Shown piece by piece: positions 33,180-43,860 of a stretch of DNA of 64,000 nucleotides. The position numbers and the translations under genes were made by a program. Each line of letters begins with the position of its first letter. Position 1 is the stretch's first letter. The DNA comes from Lantana camara (lineage: Eukaryota; Streptophyta; Magnoliopsida; Lamiales; Verbenaceae), in NCBI GenBank assembly GCA_037501455.1, contig CM074865.1, forward strand, positions 11,044,501 to 11,108,500. The letters are read 5' to 3'. The notes below the pieces were generated by a model that saw nothing but the letters and a program-made list of their open reading frames with translations, was not told the DNA's origin and did no database searches.

Positions 33180-35431
33180 TGTTGGGAATGGTGCCCTAAA
33201 AATTCAATTTATTGAATTAATAAAACTAAATTTACAGCGAGTTGTGAGTATTTCACATATTAATAATTAATGACGTGTGGTGGTATTCTCATATGAAATG
33301 TGTTTCATAGGAAAAGACTTTGAATACCGAAATCACGTGTCATTAAAGTTCTAGTCGGTAAGATAAGAATATGTTCTTATCAAGACTATAACGTGGTTAT
33401 ATAAGATGATTAGTCTTTCGTCATAGGGAATGGTGATTCCAATTATAACACGTTGATGATTTTCAATAGGATTGGAAACATCGAACTGGACCACTGAGAT
33501 AATTCATTTTATACTGCTATCTAAAATGAATAAAATCTCAGGAAGCATTATACTCTTAATCCTGATAATATTTCGGCTTTAGGCATGTAGTGTTAGTCAC
33601 TGTGACATACTCGAAGTGAGGTCTCGGTAACAAGTGGCCAAAATACTTTGTATGTTCGGTGATTATATGAAATGCGCTAAAGAGTTATATTGATCGAGGA
33701 ATCTGTGGCCTTGCTGGAAGGTAAGAGATATCCTTGAAATAGATTTGCAAAAGTTCGAATTAAGACTTTGGCCAAAGCACTTCGCGTGATAACGTCACCG
33801 AAGTTGTATGTTGAATGTGTTTCACATACAGAGAATTTGAACTTAAGGCGAATCAATAAATTTCAAATTAAAGATGAAAAATAAATGATAGTAGTTGCAA
33901 TTTATTTTTCATGGATATCTACACAGAGGAGTAAAATGCAAAATTATTCTAGATCGAGAAATTCGTGAATAATTTAATTAATTTTAGAGTGCAACAACAT
34001 TTATTTAGTGGAATTAAATATTGTTAAACGGTAATTAATTACTATCATGAGATGATAATATATTAACCCGTTTGGAGCTAAAATTAATTAGTCCTGCAGG
34101 TCCCCTGCAAGCCCCAATTGAAAACCCAAAGAGAAAATATTAAAAGGGAGAAAGAGAAATGAATTTTTCAAAGTGTTTGAAAATAGCCATGGGATTTATT
34201 TTAAGAAAATAAATCAAGTTCCAAAGAGTTGGAAATGCCCGGAATTTTATTTTGGAGAAAATAAAATTTTAAATTTTTTTAAAAAAAAAAATAATAATAA
34301 TAAAAATTGGCTGACATGGCAGTCCACGTGGCATGCCACGTCAGCGGGGTGGGCCCCAGTTGGCGCTGACAAAGCGACCGCGTGGCGCGCCACGTGTGCG
34401 GACGAGATCGTGCCGCGTCAGCACAAACGGGCGGACGAGATTGAAAGTTGACTGGGGAGTCAACGGGTCATCAGTTAGGGTCGGATCCGGTTCAAACGGA
34501 TAGGGTCGGCCGGGTGCGGGTCCGGGTCGGACCGACCCGGACACGTGGCGCGATCTAGTTGCCTGCGCGTGGTTAACACGCGCCAATACACAGCCGCCAT
34601 GTGGCAGCGCGTGAGGGCGCGTACGTGGCGCGTTTGGCGCGTGCCACGTGGCGTTGTGTTCACGGTAGAATGCTCTGCCACGTGGCGTGATCCGATTGGC
34701 CGAGGTGTACGCGGTTTGTACGCGGGATGGTGAAATGACGATTTTGCCCTTTCTTTTATGCCTAAAAAGACCACAATACCCTTACATATTTGGCTATAAA
34801 TAGGCTGCATCTTTGCTCATTTTTTTTCCATCACTTTTTCGGCCATTTTGAGCTGAAAAGATTAGAGAGCTTCTCTCTCTCCTTTTTAATTAATCTTTTA
34901 ATTAAAGATTAATTAATATAGTTAAGTGGTTATATAATTAATATATAATCCACCTAATTATTAGAAAATTAGGATTTTCTAATTTCTTAGAAAAATGAGT
35001 TTTTCTAGAAAATATTTTCTCGAGTATTTAGGGAAATACTCGCGGAGCCCACACTCCGAGGGTTGAGTCGAGGTTATTGTAGGGAAGCTCTGCCGGTTTC
35101 ACGAGGAGATCAGGTGTCGGGTTCTCAGGAGGTGAATTCGGTAGCTGGAAAAATGCCGTTAGATAGCCATGTTTGCAGTACGGTAATAGTTTTCAGTTAT
35201 TTTATTTTTAGCATGATAAATTATGTGGTCTTAAGTGTTAATTGCATGTTAGATATTTATCTGCTTAAGTGATTTAAAATTTATTATCAATTGCATGTAT
35301 ATACTTGAGTAGATCCGGCTAAGTCTTCCGCTTCGTATTAAAATGTTTTAGAAATATTTTAATACTTATATTATAATAAAAATTTAAAATGTGGTCCCGG
35401 ACTGCTACTGTTCTGGGCCCGCCTCCCAGCA
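33180..35431 (+). repeat. 3' LTR of element D
   Basis: 2252 bp, offset 7358 from the left LTR. By eye about seven substitutions, for example near 33546, 35071, 35080, 35156, 35209, 35228 and 35301. It is followed by GGGCA. Confidence 0.93.
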
Positions 35432-36959
35432 GGGCATTGGCTAGTTTTTGATCCCTTGCTATGTACATGTCCTCAAGGGTGAAGAAGGAATCAGCTATGT
35501 CCCTGATCCCTTGCTATGTACATGTCCTCCACGAATTCTTTGCTGACATAGTTTTTCATGTTGATTGCTCCAAACAGTATGTGCCTCAAGAAATCCATCG
35601 AGGGCCTTTCCACCAGCAAGATCTCTTTGTTAAACCTCCCCATGAAGGACCTGAGCGTCTCATTTGACCCCTGGACTAGGCTGTAGAGAGTCGTTGCTGC
35701 AGGCGTTGGCGCCTTCATGGAATTAAAGTGGCTCATGAATGCGCTGGTCAGATCTTCGTACCCTCAGATGGAGCTAGGGGGCAGCTTCTTGTACCATTCC
35801 TGGGCCATCCCAATGAGTGAGGTGATGAAGACTTTGGCCCAATAGTTGCTGGGGTGCTCGTATAAGTGCATCAAGTGCAGAAAGTGGTCCAGGTGCTCGG
35901 CTGGGTCGGTCGTCCCATCATACCGATTGATAGATATGGGGATTTTGCCTCTCTCCGCACAAGTCATAAGGACCTCGTCGATGAGAGGGGAGGCACCCGC
36001 CATAGGCCTGTAGTTCCTGCCCTCGGGGTGGTGGTCCTCGTAATCCTCCTCTCTCTAATGGCGGGATGTTTAGCTGCGTGGATTGCGAGCATCTCTGGCG
36101 TTGGACCTCTCGCCCCCATCGTGGGGGGCTTGAGACCGCACTCGAGAGAGCTGCTCCACCAAGTTCTGGAGCCCGTTCAATTGATCCTATACAGCGGCCA
36201 GTTGAGGGTCGCCGGCATTTTTGCGGCTTGCCCTCTCGGTGGCCCTAGACTGGACCTCTTCATTTTCAGCCCTCACGTTTTGGCGGGGGGCCTTTCATTC
36301 CCAGCAGGCTGCTGCTCTTGGGGGACCCTCGGTTGGGCATCGTTTCCTTGAGCTGGGGGTGGAGGAGGTGGTTGGGCCCTTAGCACATTCTGGGCTGCAC
36401 TCAGCGGATGAACTGGGAGTCCTCCTATGGGCGGAGCCGTCCGACCGCCAGCCAAAGAGGAGAGGTAAGCAGCGGTGAAGTACTCCCAGGCGTTCTATAC
36501 CGCCTGCTCCTCGCACTGCGCATAAAGCGCCTGAAGCTGTTAGGTGGTGACTTGGGGCATTTCCACCCTTTATAGATCCCTTGGAAGTGACATGGGGAGG
36601 TGCAGATTTCCCACTTGGTAGGGTTGAACCATGGGCATCACACTTGGCATCGCTCCGGGCATCATCCCGGGCTGCATATAGGCGTAACCCAATGGTGGCA
36701 TGGCCATGGGATACACACCAGGATTGGAGACCGGAACATTGGGAACGAAGGCCAGCGGAGGAGGAATAGAGCTTGACCCTCCGGCTACATTTCCACCAGG
36801 TGGGAGAGTTGCAGCTACGGTTTCTACGTTTTCGGCCACATTTTCGACAATAGGTGGGGGCGTGCCTCCGGCGGGGGCATTGTTGCCCATGTTTTCTTCA
36901 TTGACGGGAGGAAGAATACTCCTGTTTTCCAGAATTCCAGATCGTGTCGCAGTTAACAT
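35432..36959 (-). pseudogene. Element B gag N-terminal and core part, broken
   Basis: The start is taken at 36959 (MLTATRSGILENR), about 70 bases inside the primer-binding site. A Pro/Gly/Met-rich N-terminal region (36959-36570) is followed by further Pro-rich parts (36455-36273) and the gag core: AEHLDHFLHLMHLYEHPSN and AQEWYKKLPPSSI (36003-35764), then SLVQGSNETLRSFMGRFNKE (35736-35491). A TGA at 35761-35763 and other stops split it. A 24-base segment encoding EDMYIARD is duplicated near 35450-35530. Element D is inserted just after this point. Confidence 0.8.
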
Positions 36960-37030
36960 GTTTAGAGCAAAAGGTGTTACAGCTCAACTAGTTCAGGGAA
37001 GAATCGATGAAGATGGTGATGATGGTTTCC

Positions 37031-37046
37031 CACAGACGGCGCCAAA
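37031..37046 (-). other. Primer-binding site of element B
   Basis: On the - strand TGGCGCCGTCTGTGGG starts two bases inside the 5' LTR. The first bases match the TGGCGCC form common in plant gypsy elements; the tRNA was not assigned. Confidence 0.65.
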
Positions 37047-37048
37047 AA

Positions 37049-37906
37049 TGATGGTGAAGGACACGGATCCCTAAGATACAACCAGCACTTTGAGATTTTA
37101 TTTATGAAGGGAAGACCATCACAGGCGTTTGAGCCTCAGGATTTGGGTTTCCAATGAGCGTGGGTTCTTCCAGCTAGGATAACACCAGTTGATGCAGTGA
37201 GAATGTAGTAAGAATGGTGAAATGCGAGGAATATGAGGAAGATAAAAATGCAAGGGAATGCGGTGGAAAAGCCCAGAAAAATGCACAGTTTCTTGTGCAA
37301 GAAGAACACTTGGGGAACAGAGTAAGTGTTCTCCCCTATTTATATGTTAGGGGTGAGGGCAGTTTGGGTAATTGGACCGTGTGGTCCCAAACCTGTGTTG
37401 CCCTAACACGTGGTGGCCTGTGATGGCATGAGAGTGACGGCCCTGAAAAGCAGGCGGCGTGTCAGGTACGAGGTGCGCACTACCTTTGTGTCAAAGGTTG
37501 TTGGTGAGGGTCGTGGGCTGGGAGGCTCCATAGCGGTCCTGCAGGTGTACGGATGCCTCACAAGGGGAAGGCCATACTCAAGCGCCAGTGACGCTCGAAG
37601 GGACGTACGAGGGGATCTCCCCGGGCAAATGACCTATGAGCGTCAACTACACGAGCGCTGGAAAGTAGGTGCCCTCGGGGGTGCCTCCCTAGGAAGGGTG
37701 ACTCTGAGGGCCGTGGCGTGAGCGTCAGACCTGCCAGCCTGAACCCCTTACCTGAACAGTTGGCCGAGGCCCATGGGCCTGTATCAGACAACAAGCGAGT
37801 GGGCTAGGTTGGCCCGCGCGCCCCTCAATTCAAGCGTCCAGTCTCTAGGTCGGCAGATGGCGACACGTGGACGGCTATGATACGAGCGTAATTTTGGGTC
37901 TCATCA
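37049..37906 (-). repeat. 5' LTR of element B
   Basis: 858 bp, partner of 8665-9522, followed by the AAAGT duplication at 37907-37911. Its TATA-like box is at 37337-37345 on the - strand. Internal ORFs repeat those of the other LTR. Confidence 0.92.
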
Positions 37907-37911
37907 AAAGT

Positions 37912-39421
37912 TATATTTACTTTCAAAACTATGGTTTTTGCACCTTATCTTTTTCTGTAATTTCGACCTTGATTCCATCATTTGAAATAGAAATATTGTT
38001 ATTTTTCTTTTTTTTTTTTATTCCATAATCTTGAGAAATTGTAGTTTTGATATATCATTATCACTGTTGGGTTTCTTCCTAATCATTCTTTTCTCTCACT
38101 TTCTCTCCTATTCTTACTTATGTGTTTAATATTTCTTCTTTCTAATCACTCTTTTCTCTCATTTTCTCTCCTACTCCTGCTTATGTGTTTAATGTTTCTT
38201 CTTCCCTTATTTATAAATATCAGACATCTCTTAATTTCAATTATTCATTTTCTTCTTAACCTAGATTTATTATTTTCACACTTAGTTATGACTTGTTGGA
38301 TATTTCATAGAATTTTATATGTGCTAACCTCTTTTGGTTTTACTCTCACCGGTTCCCCTCAACCCGTTTCCTCAATTCGCCACTTGATAGAATTGATCAG
38401 CCTTCTCCTATGGCGAGTTGATCTTAGGTTTAGGGCCCAATGGGTATGTCCCCTTGGACTAAATATCCATCTCTCAAAATTGTGGGTTTGGCATATCATC
38501 ATTTTCAATATTACTCCCTTTCCTAAATTTCTATCTTTTGCACCATAAATGTAGTTTGATTTAATAAGTATTTCTATTTATACCTCGAATTGTATTTTTT
38601 CAATTAGATCAGCTACCATATACAATTTTCAATTGATGATAATTTCTACTCTTCGAATTGCAATGAGAAATTAAGCAAAACTCTATGGATACTTATAAGC
38701 TAAGTCTCATATATATTGAGTTATATTTTCCTTAAACAATTAAAAGTGTTAGTAATTTAATTATACAAAATATCAATAAAACTTTTAATAATTAATTTAT
38801 TTATAAAGTAATAAAGAAATAATATTTTATAAAAATTAATTAGATTCTCAATTGATTTTTTATATTATAGACTGAGCAACTTATATACTTCAAATAATAT
38901 AACGGAAGCACTGTACCCGCATGTATAACATTTAGTACTACTTTGTACCTATTATTAATTCAAAAATAATTCAACATGAAATTTATAAATAAAAAGTTAC
39001 TTATTAATGGTTTGAAATTTTTATCTTACTTATGTGTTGGTTTCATATCTTCATCATTGCACTTTCCATAGAAAACACCCTTTTCAAATTTGCATATTGA
39101 TACTTGCACTTTTAACACGTCTCTTATCATAAGAAGGATTTTTTTTTTCAATCCTGTCAGTCTCCCTTAAAATAATAACTTGTATCTAGTATAGTAAAAA
39201 ATATTTTTTTTTTTTTTGCACTATTTATACTTCCAATCATATTCATTTATTTATTTTTTCTATCTTTTCAATATTTTTTTTGTTCCTAAACAAAGCAACC
39301 CAACGTAGGAAAAAACAGTGTCAAGCTAAGACTCATCCAGTTTTATCAGTGGTGCACTCTAAACGTAGTAATCTGTTGAGGAAGTTTTATTTAAACCTCA
39401 TATGCGTGCAAGCATAGGGGT
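37912..39421. other. AT-rich DNA between elements B and E
   Basis: Outside the retrotransposons. The ORF at 38120-38548 (142 residues, Leu/Phe-rich) comes partly from the C/T-rich tandem repeat at 38072-38193 and shows no domain, so it is not called a gene. Long T runs lie near 39140-39290. Nothing else was recognised. Confidence 0.5.
38072..38193. repeat. Tandem duplication, about 60-bp unit
   Basis: Two copies of a C/T-rich unit ending CTTATGTGTTTAAT (38072-38130 and 38132-38193), with a partial third start (TTTCTTCTTCCC). Confidence 0.7.
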
Positions 39422-39904
39422 TGACTGTCAGGAGTAGCACATAAGATGTCGAACCCAAAGGGAAGGAAAACCAATCAATCACTTAATATATTCTCCAACC
39501 GATAGGCCAAAACACGGACGTAAGGGTTGACTGACTCTACTACTAACTACTAGGACTGACTCAACTCAAAAGAAAATTGAAACAATAAATAAACATATAG
39601 CTAGGGAAATAATGACAATGCAGTTTAGTGTTCGAATCTATGCTCATCAAATTCTCTAGTTCTCACAATTCTAATCACGAATGTTTATGTCACCTTCTCT
39701 CAAAATCAAGCACACGTGTTTAAGTATTTATGTAAGCACTCTCGTGGTCAAACATCCAAAAATAGCTTAAACCATAAGAACAAGATTAGTGTGGTTAAAT
39801 AACAGCGGCTTGTCATACATTATTTAACCATCAATTGCTTAGAAAAAGACCAAGTCTCTTCATCTCTTTAATTCTAAGTTCTTAGGAATTAATTATCCTT
39901 ATTT
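39422..39904 (-). repeat. Possible old LTR, left part, interrupted by E
   Basis: Starts TGACTGTCAGGAGTAGC...GATGTCGAACCCAAAGGG, similar in layout to the start of the element C LTR (TGACAGGTGTCGAATCC, then a CACAGAG region). The right part would be 51359-52290. No primer-binding site, polypurine tract or target duplication was found, so this is tentative. Confidence 0.35.
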
Positions 39905-42894
39905 TGTAGCGCCCCAATTTTCCAGACGTTCAGGTACGCATGTCACAAATATGATTTTGAGAGTTAGGATTTATTTTAATCCTTTCGTTTATTAAATTCT
40001 TACATTTCATGAAAATTATATGAATTATATTCCAATATGTTTACATGGAAATATGTGAAATATTTGTTAACTTGAGAACTATTTATAAATTTAATTCATT
40101 TGTTACGTGAAATAATTATCGAACGTGATATAATTGCTTAATTGTCTTTAATTGATTATTATTTTAAATGTGTGGACCAAATTGCATAAACAATTCTTGG
40201 ACCAAAGTGAGTAAAATTGTAGGAATAGGACTTACTTGCATAACTTATACATTTGAGGGACTTAATTGCAAATTGTGCTTGATCATCCATATATGTAGAA
40301 GAATCATGTAATCTCCATTTCATTCTTCATTTTATATCATACAAACACACCATATTTGCTTCTTCTTCTACCGAACCAAAACCACCAAGAAAGGAAAGGG
40401 AATTTTATCATTTCAAGTCATGATTTTGGAGGATTTGATAGCTTTGAAGCATCATCATCATCACCATCTCATCTCTTTTCTTTTCTTCTTCCTTCTAAGG
40501 TATATGATTGATATTTTCATGATTCTTGAATTTATTAGATGAAGCTAGGGTTATGAATTCTTGAATAAATGGATTGATTGTTGTTAGGGACATGAATACG
40601 TGATCATACCTTGAATCCATGCATGAAATCTTGAAGAAATTGAGGTTATTTGATGAGTGGTTGTATGAGTTTGAAGTTGATGATTTGAGGTGATCAAGCT
40701 TGAACTAAGTGTTTATATTGGTTTTGTTGCACCTTAAGCATGTACACATATTTCCTTTCATGAATTCTAGCATTTGGGATTGAATTATATGAGTTTTGGT
40801 AAGTTTTGGTTATGGTTCGTGTTTCCCCTGTTTTGCTGCTCTGTTTTTTTTTTTTTTTTTGCAGAATTTCAAGGTCACAGTCGAGACCAAAAAATAGAAC
40901 AAAAATGGTTGCGCCCGCGACCCACTCACAAAATTGGCAGAACAGTAGGTCGCACCCCCGACCTGAAATACACATAAATCAGGTCGCGGCCGCAACCAAA
41001 ATTTGGCCAAGTTTCGATATTTTGAAAAATTGCATGAAAATTCATGAAAAATTAGGTCGCGGCCGAGACCAAAAATAGAGTAAAAATGGTCGCGCCCGCT
41101 ACCCCTTCCGAATCTGCATTCATCCAACTTCGGACCTACGTCATTTTCACCTCGCTTTGAACTAGAAAACGAGCCATATAACATTGGAAAGGTCTATGTG
41201 TCTAGTTTTATATACAATAAGCAAAACTCAATTCCCACTTCTAGAAATTAAGATATTCCAGTTTTGCCTCAGTATGCGTATTTTCGAAAATTGCCGACTT
41301 TCGCCCAACTTCACCAAATCCCATCTTATTGCAATCCTTTCACTTCCTGGGCTCCCATATGTGACTTATATGATTGGAATACTTGAATAAGTGATGATTA
41401 TCTGGCTATTTGACATTTTATGGTCTTTACTTACTTAAACTTAATTGTTAACTCCGTGCTTTACGCAAAATGAAATTGTATGATTACATGCCTTGAATAC
41501 GTGATCTCCATGAAATTATTTACTTTCTTGTAAATTATTCTATTCCATTTCTAAATATCTATATGATCATTACGTGCAAGTATATGTTCATTTCATACAA
41601 GAATATGTTCATGGTTACGCCGTGCGTCACATTTGGTATCATTATCAAGTGGTATCTCATAAGTACACAACGTTTCCTTTCTTGTCCAGTTCTTCTCCAG
41701 GGCGGAGATTATTGATCGATTGAGAACGTTCATGCATCCTTGAGTTGTAGTGTCGCCTGTCAGGTGAGGTTTAATTTCTAGTTATATAGAACCCGTACAA
41801 CCATTATGTTGATTTTAGCCAAAATGTATACATATATCTACAGTTTTCCATAAACCTTAAATGATTTACAACTGAATCACTACTATTGTATTGAATTACT
41901 ATTACTGTTACTGTTACTGAACCGAATTGTACCGATTGATCGATTGATTGAGGCGAGTATATTGTATTGTTCACTGTGGGCCCGAGGGTTAGTGTATGAG
42001 CCAACCGGGAAAGCACGGGCTGACGGGTAACTCTGCACTCCCCTCACATTGTTGGAATGACCCCTGAATCCACTAGGAGATTAGTGGAGGAAGGAGTTTC
42101 GGGAATAGGGAATCATGAACCCTATGCTCACACTGATTGGATGTCGGGGCCTTGCAATCCCCCATCACCCGGAGGAAGAAGGATGGATTATTGAAATTGC
42201 TAATTGTGCACTGTAATTGATTGCTTGATCACCTAATCATTGGATAATTGAATTATTGTACACAGTCGGAAAAAGGTTGGAGATTTTTCCTCACTCGCCG
42301 GGCCACTGATTGATTGAATTGAATTGATTGTATTGTCAAATTGGAATAGTTGTAATCTCGGGCAAGAAATTATTGTACTCTTAAAATTTATATTGTTTCT
42401 TTTATAAAATCTTACCCGAGATTATGGCTTGCATGGTAATTGCGCTAATATTTATTTATAAACCCCTCACTCAGTCTTTCGTAGACTGACACCTCACATT
42501 TTTAGGTTTGCAGGGTGCATGCTAGGCGGGATTGAGTCGGTCTTTCCTTTTCGGGTCTAGCACAGTTCATGTAATTGTTATTGCATTTGTACACACCATT
42601 GCATTATGCTTGTGGTTACTATGGAACTTATATAGATAAATATCTTTGACTTGATCTTGGAACTTATGAGATTGTTATGGAAACTTGAAATGACTGTATG
42701 TATCTTACTATGCTTCCCTTTACGGTTTGTGCATGTTGTAATTGAATTGAGGGTTAGTCCCACCTAGCTAGTGTGATCGTTTATTTTTAGTGTCTCCCGT
42801 TCGCTATATTTTAGTTCATGTATGGGTCATCCATCTCATATGTGGATTGAGCTATAGTGCGGGGATGTGGCATACTTGCGCTTCGGGTGCTACA
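39905..42894 (+). repeat. 5' LTR of element E
   Basis: 2990 bp, collinear with 48377-51358 with scattered substitutions and small indels. A cluster of GC-rich GGTCGC/GCGACC boxes lies at 40905-41105. ORFs inside (40694-41390) recur in the partner LTR and are not genes. Confidence 0.92.
40905..41105. repeat. GC-rich palindromic boxes in the LTR of E
   Basis: At least five short boxes of the form GGTCGCGnCCGCGACC, whole or half, spaced 40-60 bases apart in AT-rich DNA (for example AGGTCGCGGCCGCAACC near 40980). The same set is found at 49336-49571 in the right LTR, with one box closer to a perfect palindrome (GGTCGCGGCCGCGACC near 49520). Confidence 0.6.
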
Positions 42895-42901
42895 TCTTAA
42901 G

Positions 42902-42913
42902 TGGTATTAGAGC
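42902..42913 (+). other. Primer-binding site of element E (initiator Met tRNA)
   Basis: TGGTATTAGAGC, one mismatch from the usual TGGTATCAGAGC, seven bases after the LTR. It fixes the + orientation. Confidence 0.7.
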
Positions 42914-43857
42914 CCGGTTGCAAAACCGAGATTCTAGTGTCGTGTCGCATCAAGTCTGGGTCGTACGGCATAGGAATTAATTGTTAAATTAAGAGTCTTG
43001 CAATTTATTTGAAATTAACTGATTACTTGAATTCTTTGAATTACTTGATAACTTGAGCATTGTATTGATTCTTGTCCATAATTGTTGATTAATTGACCCT
43101 ACATTGCTTGAAGATTTACATGCCTAATGTGTTCTATTATCAATTTTGTTGAATTAGTTATTGCATGTTGCATCAAATTCCGGTTGTTAGTGATAACTAT
43201 GTGACATGGCATGCCTTAACCACATGCATTTATTTCCAAATGAGTTATAATTTACAGGGTGCAAAGATGATATCAAACCACGGCCAATTTCTACCCCAAT
43301 AATGATCCCTCTCCAGCCCTATTTTTAACCGTGGAAGGTGTAGGAAATGTACCGGGATTACATACAGGAATTAAGATTCATGATCTTTTCTAACCGGGAC
43401 TACGGGTCGGGTGGTTGAATTCGGAATAGATGATCAATTCATAAAAAGGGTTGTGGAATTAGTAAGTATTCAAAGAGAGAGAAGCAGAATGGTAGGAGGA
43501 AAATTTCATGTACAGGGGTAAGCCATGGGAAGGTAAGTTCATTTGATTACTTGAACTCATAAATGATGAATCGAGGAAGCTTTGATGAGATTACCAATTA
43601 TGGTGAGGACTAGAATAACTTTTTGAGATTGACTCTTCAGGAAAAGATAAAATACCAACTTCATTGGGAGTAGAAGAAATTGGGGCCAAGAATCACAATC
43701 TTCAACCACGAAGTTATATAAGTTTTACATCAAGGAATTAGTTGGGGCGAAGGTCGGGAAACACTTAGATATCGATAATCGTGAAAGAATTGAGTTCCAG
43801 AAATTTCAAATTCAAGTCATGGAAATGTATAAGTTGATGTCGGGGAATTTTGAACAT
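42914..43857. other. Element E interior, left part
   Basis: No ORF of note and no gag motif readable. Ends at the Harbinger insertion. Confidence 0.5.
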
Positions 43858-43860
43858 TTA

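Larger units (their letters stand above)
25822..35431 (+). mobile_element. Element D: Ty1/copia retrotransposon nested in gag of B
   Basis: 9610 bp with two LTRs of equal length (2252 bp, TGTTGGGAATGG...CCTCCCAGCA), GGGCA duplications, an initiator-Met-type primer-binding site after the left LTR and a purine tract before the right LTR. I count only about seven differences between the LTRs, so insertion was recent. In contrast the 5.1-kb interior shows only fragments of gag knuckle, protease, integrase, RT and RNase H with many stops. The element must therefore have been mobilised by proteins from elsewhere. Confidence 0.93.
8665..37906 (-). mobile_element. Element B: complete Tat-lineage gypsy element split by C and D
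   Basis: Two 858-bp LTRs (TG...CA), a primer-binding site next to the right LTR, a polypurine tract next to the left LTR and AAAGT duplications define a full element on the - strand. Its own parts are 8665-13895, 21092-25821 and 35432-37906, about 12.4 kb after removing elements C and D. Order on the - strand: 5' LTR, gag (split by D), protease, RT, two RNase H domains, integrase, (C inserted), antisense gene, 3' LTR. The LTRs differ by roughly 5 percent by eye, so it is the oldest of the nested set. All coding parts carry stops or shifts. Confidence 0.92.

Noticed and set aside
38120..38548. 142-residue Leu/Phe-rich ORF
   Set aside because: Built partly on a C/T-rich tandem repeat, hydrophobic low complexity, no motif.
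40694..41390. Overlapping ORFs around the GC-rich boxes of element E
   Set aside because: LTR sequence; frames differ between the two LTR copies because of small indels.
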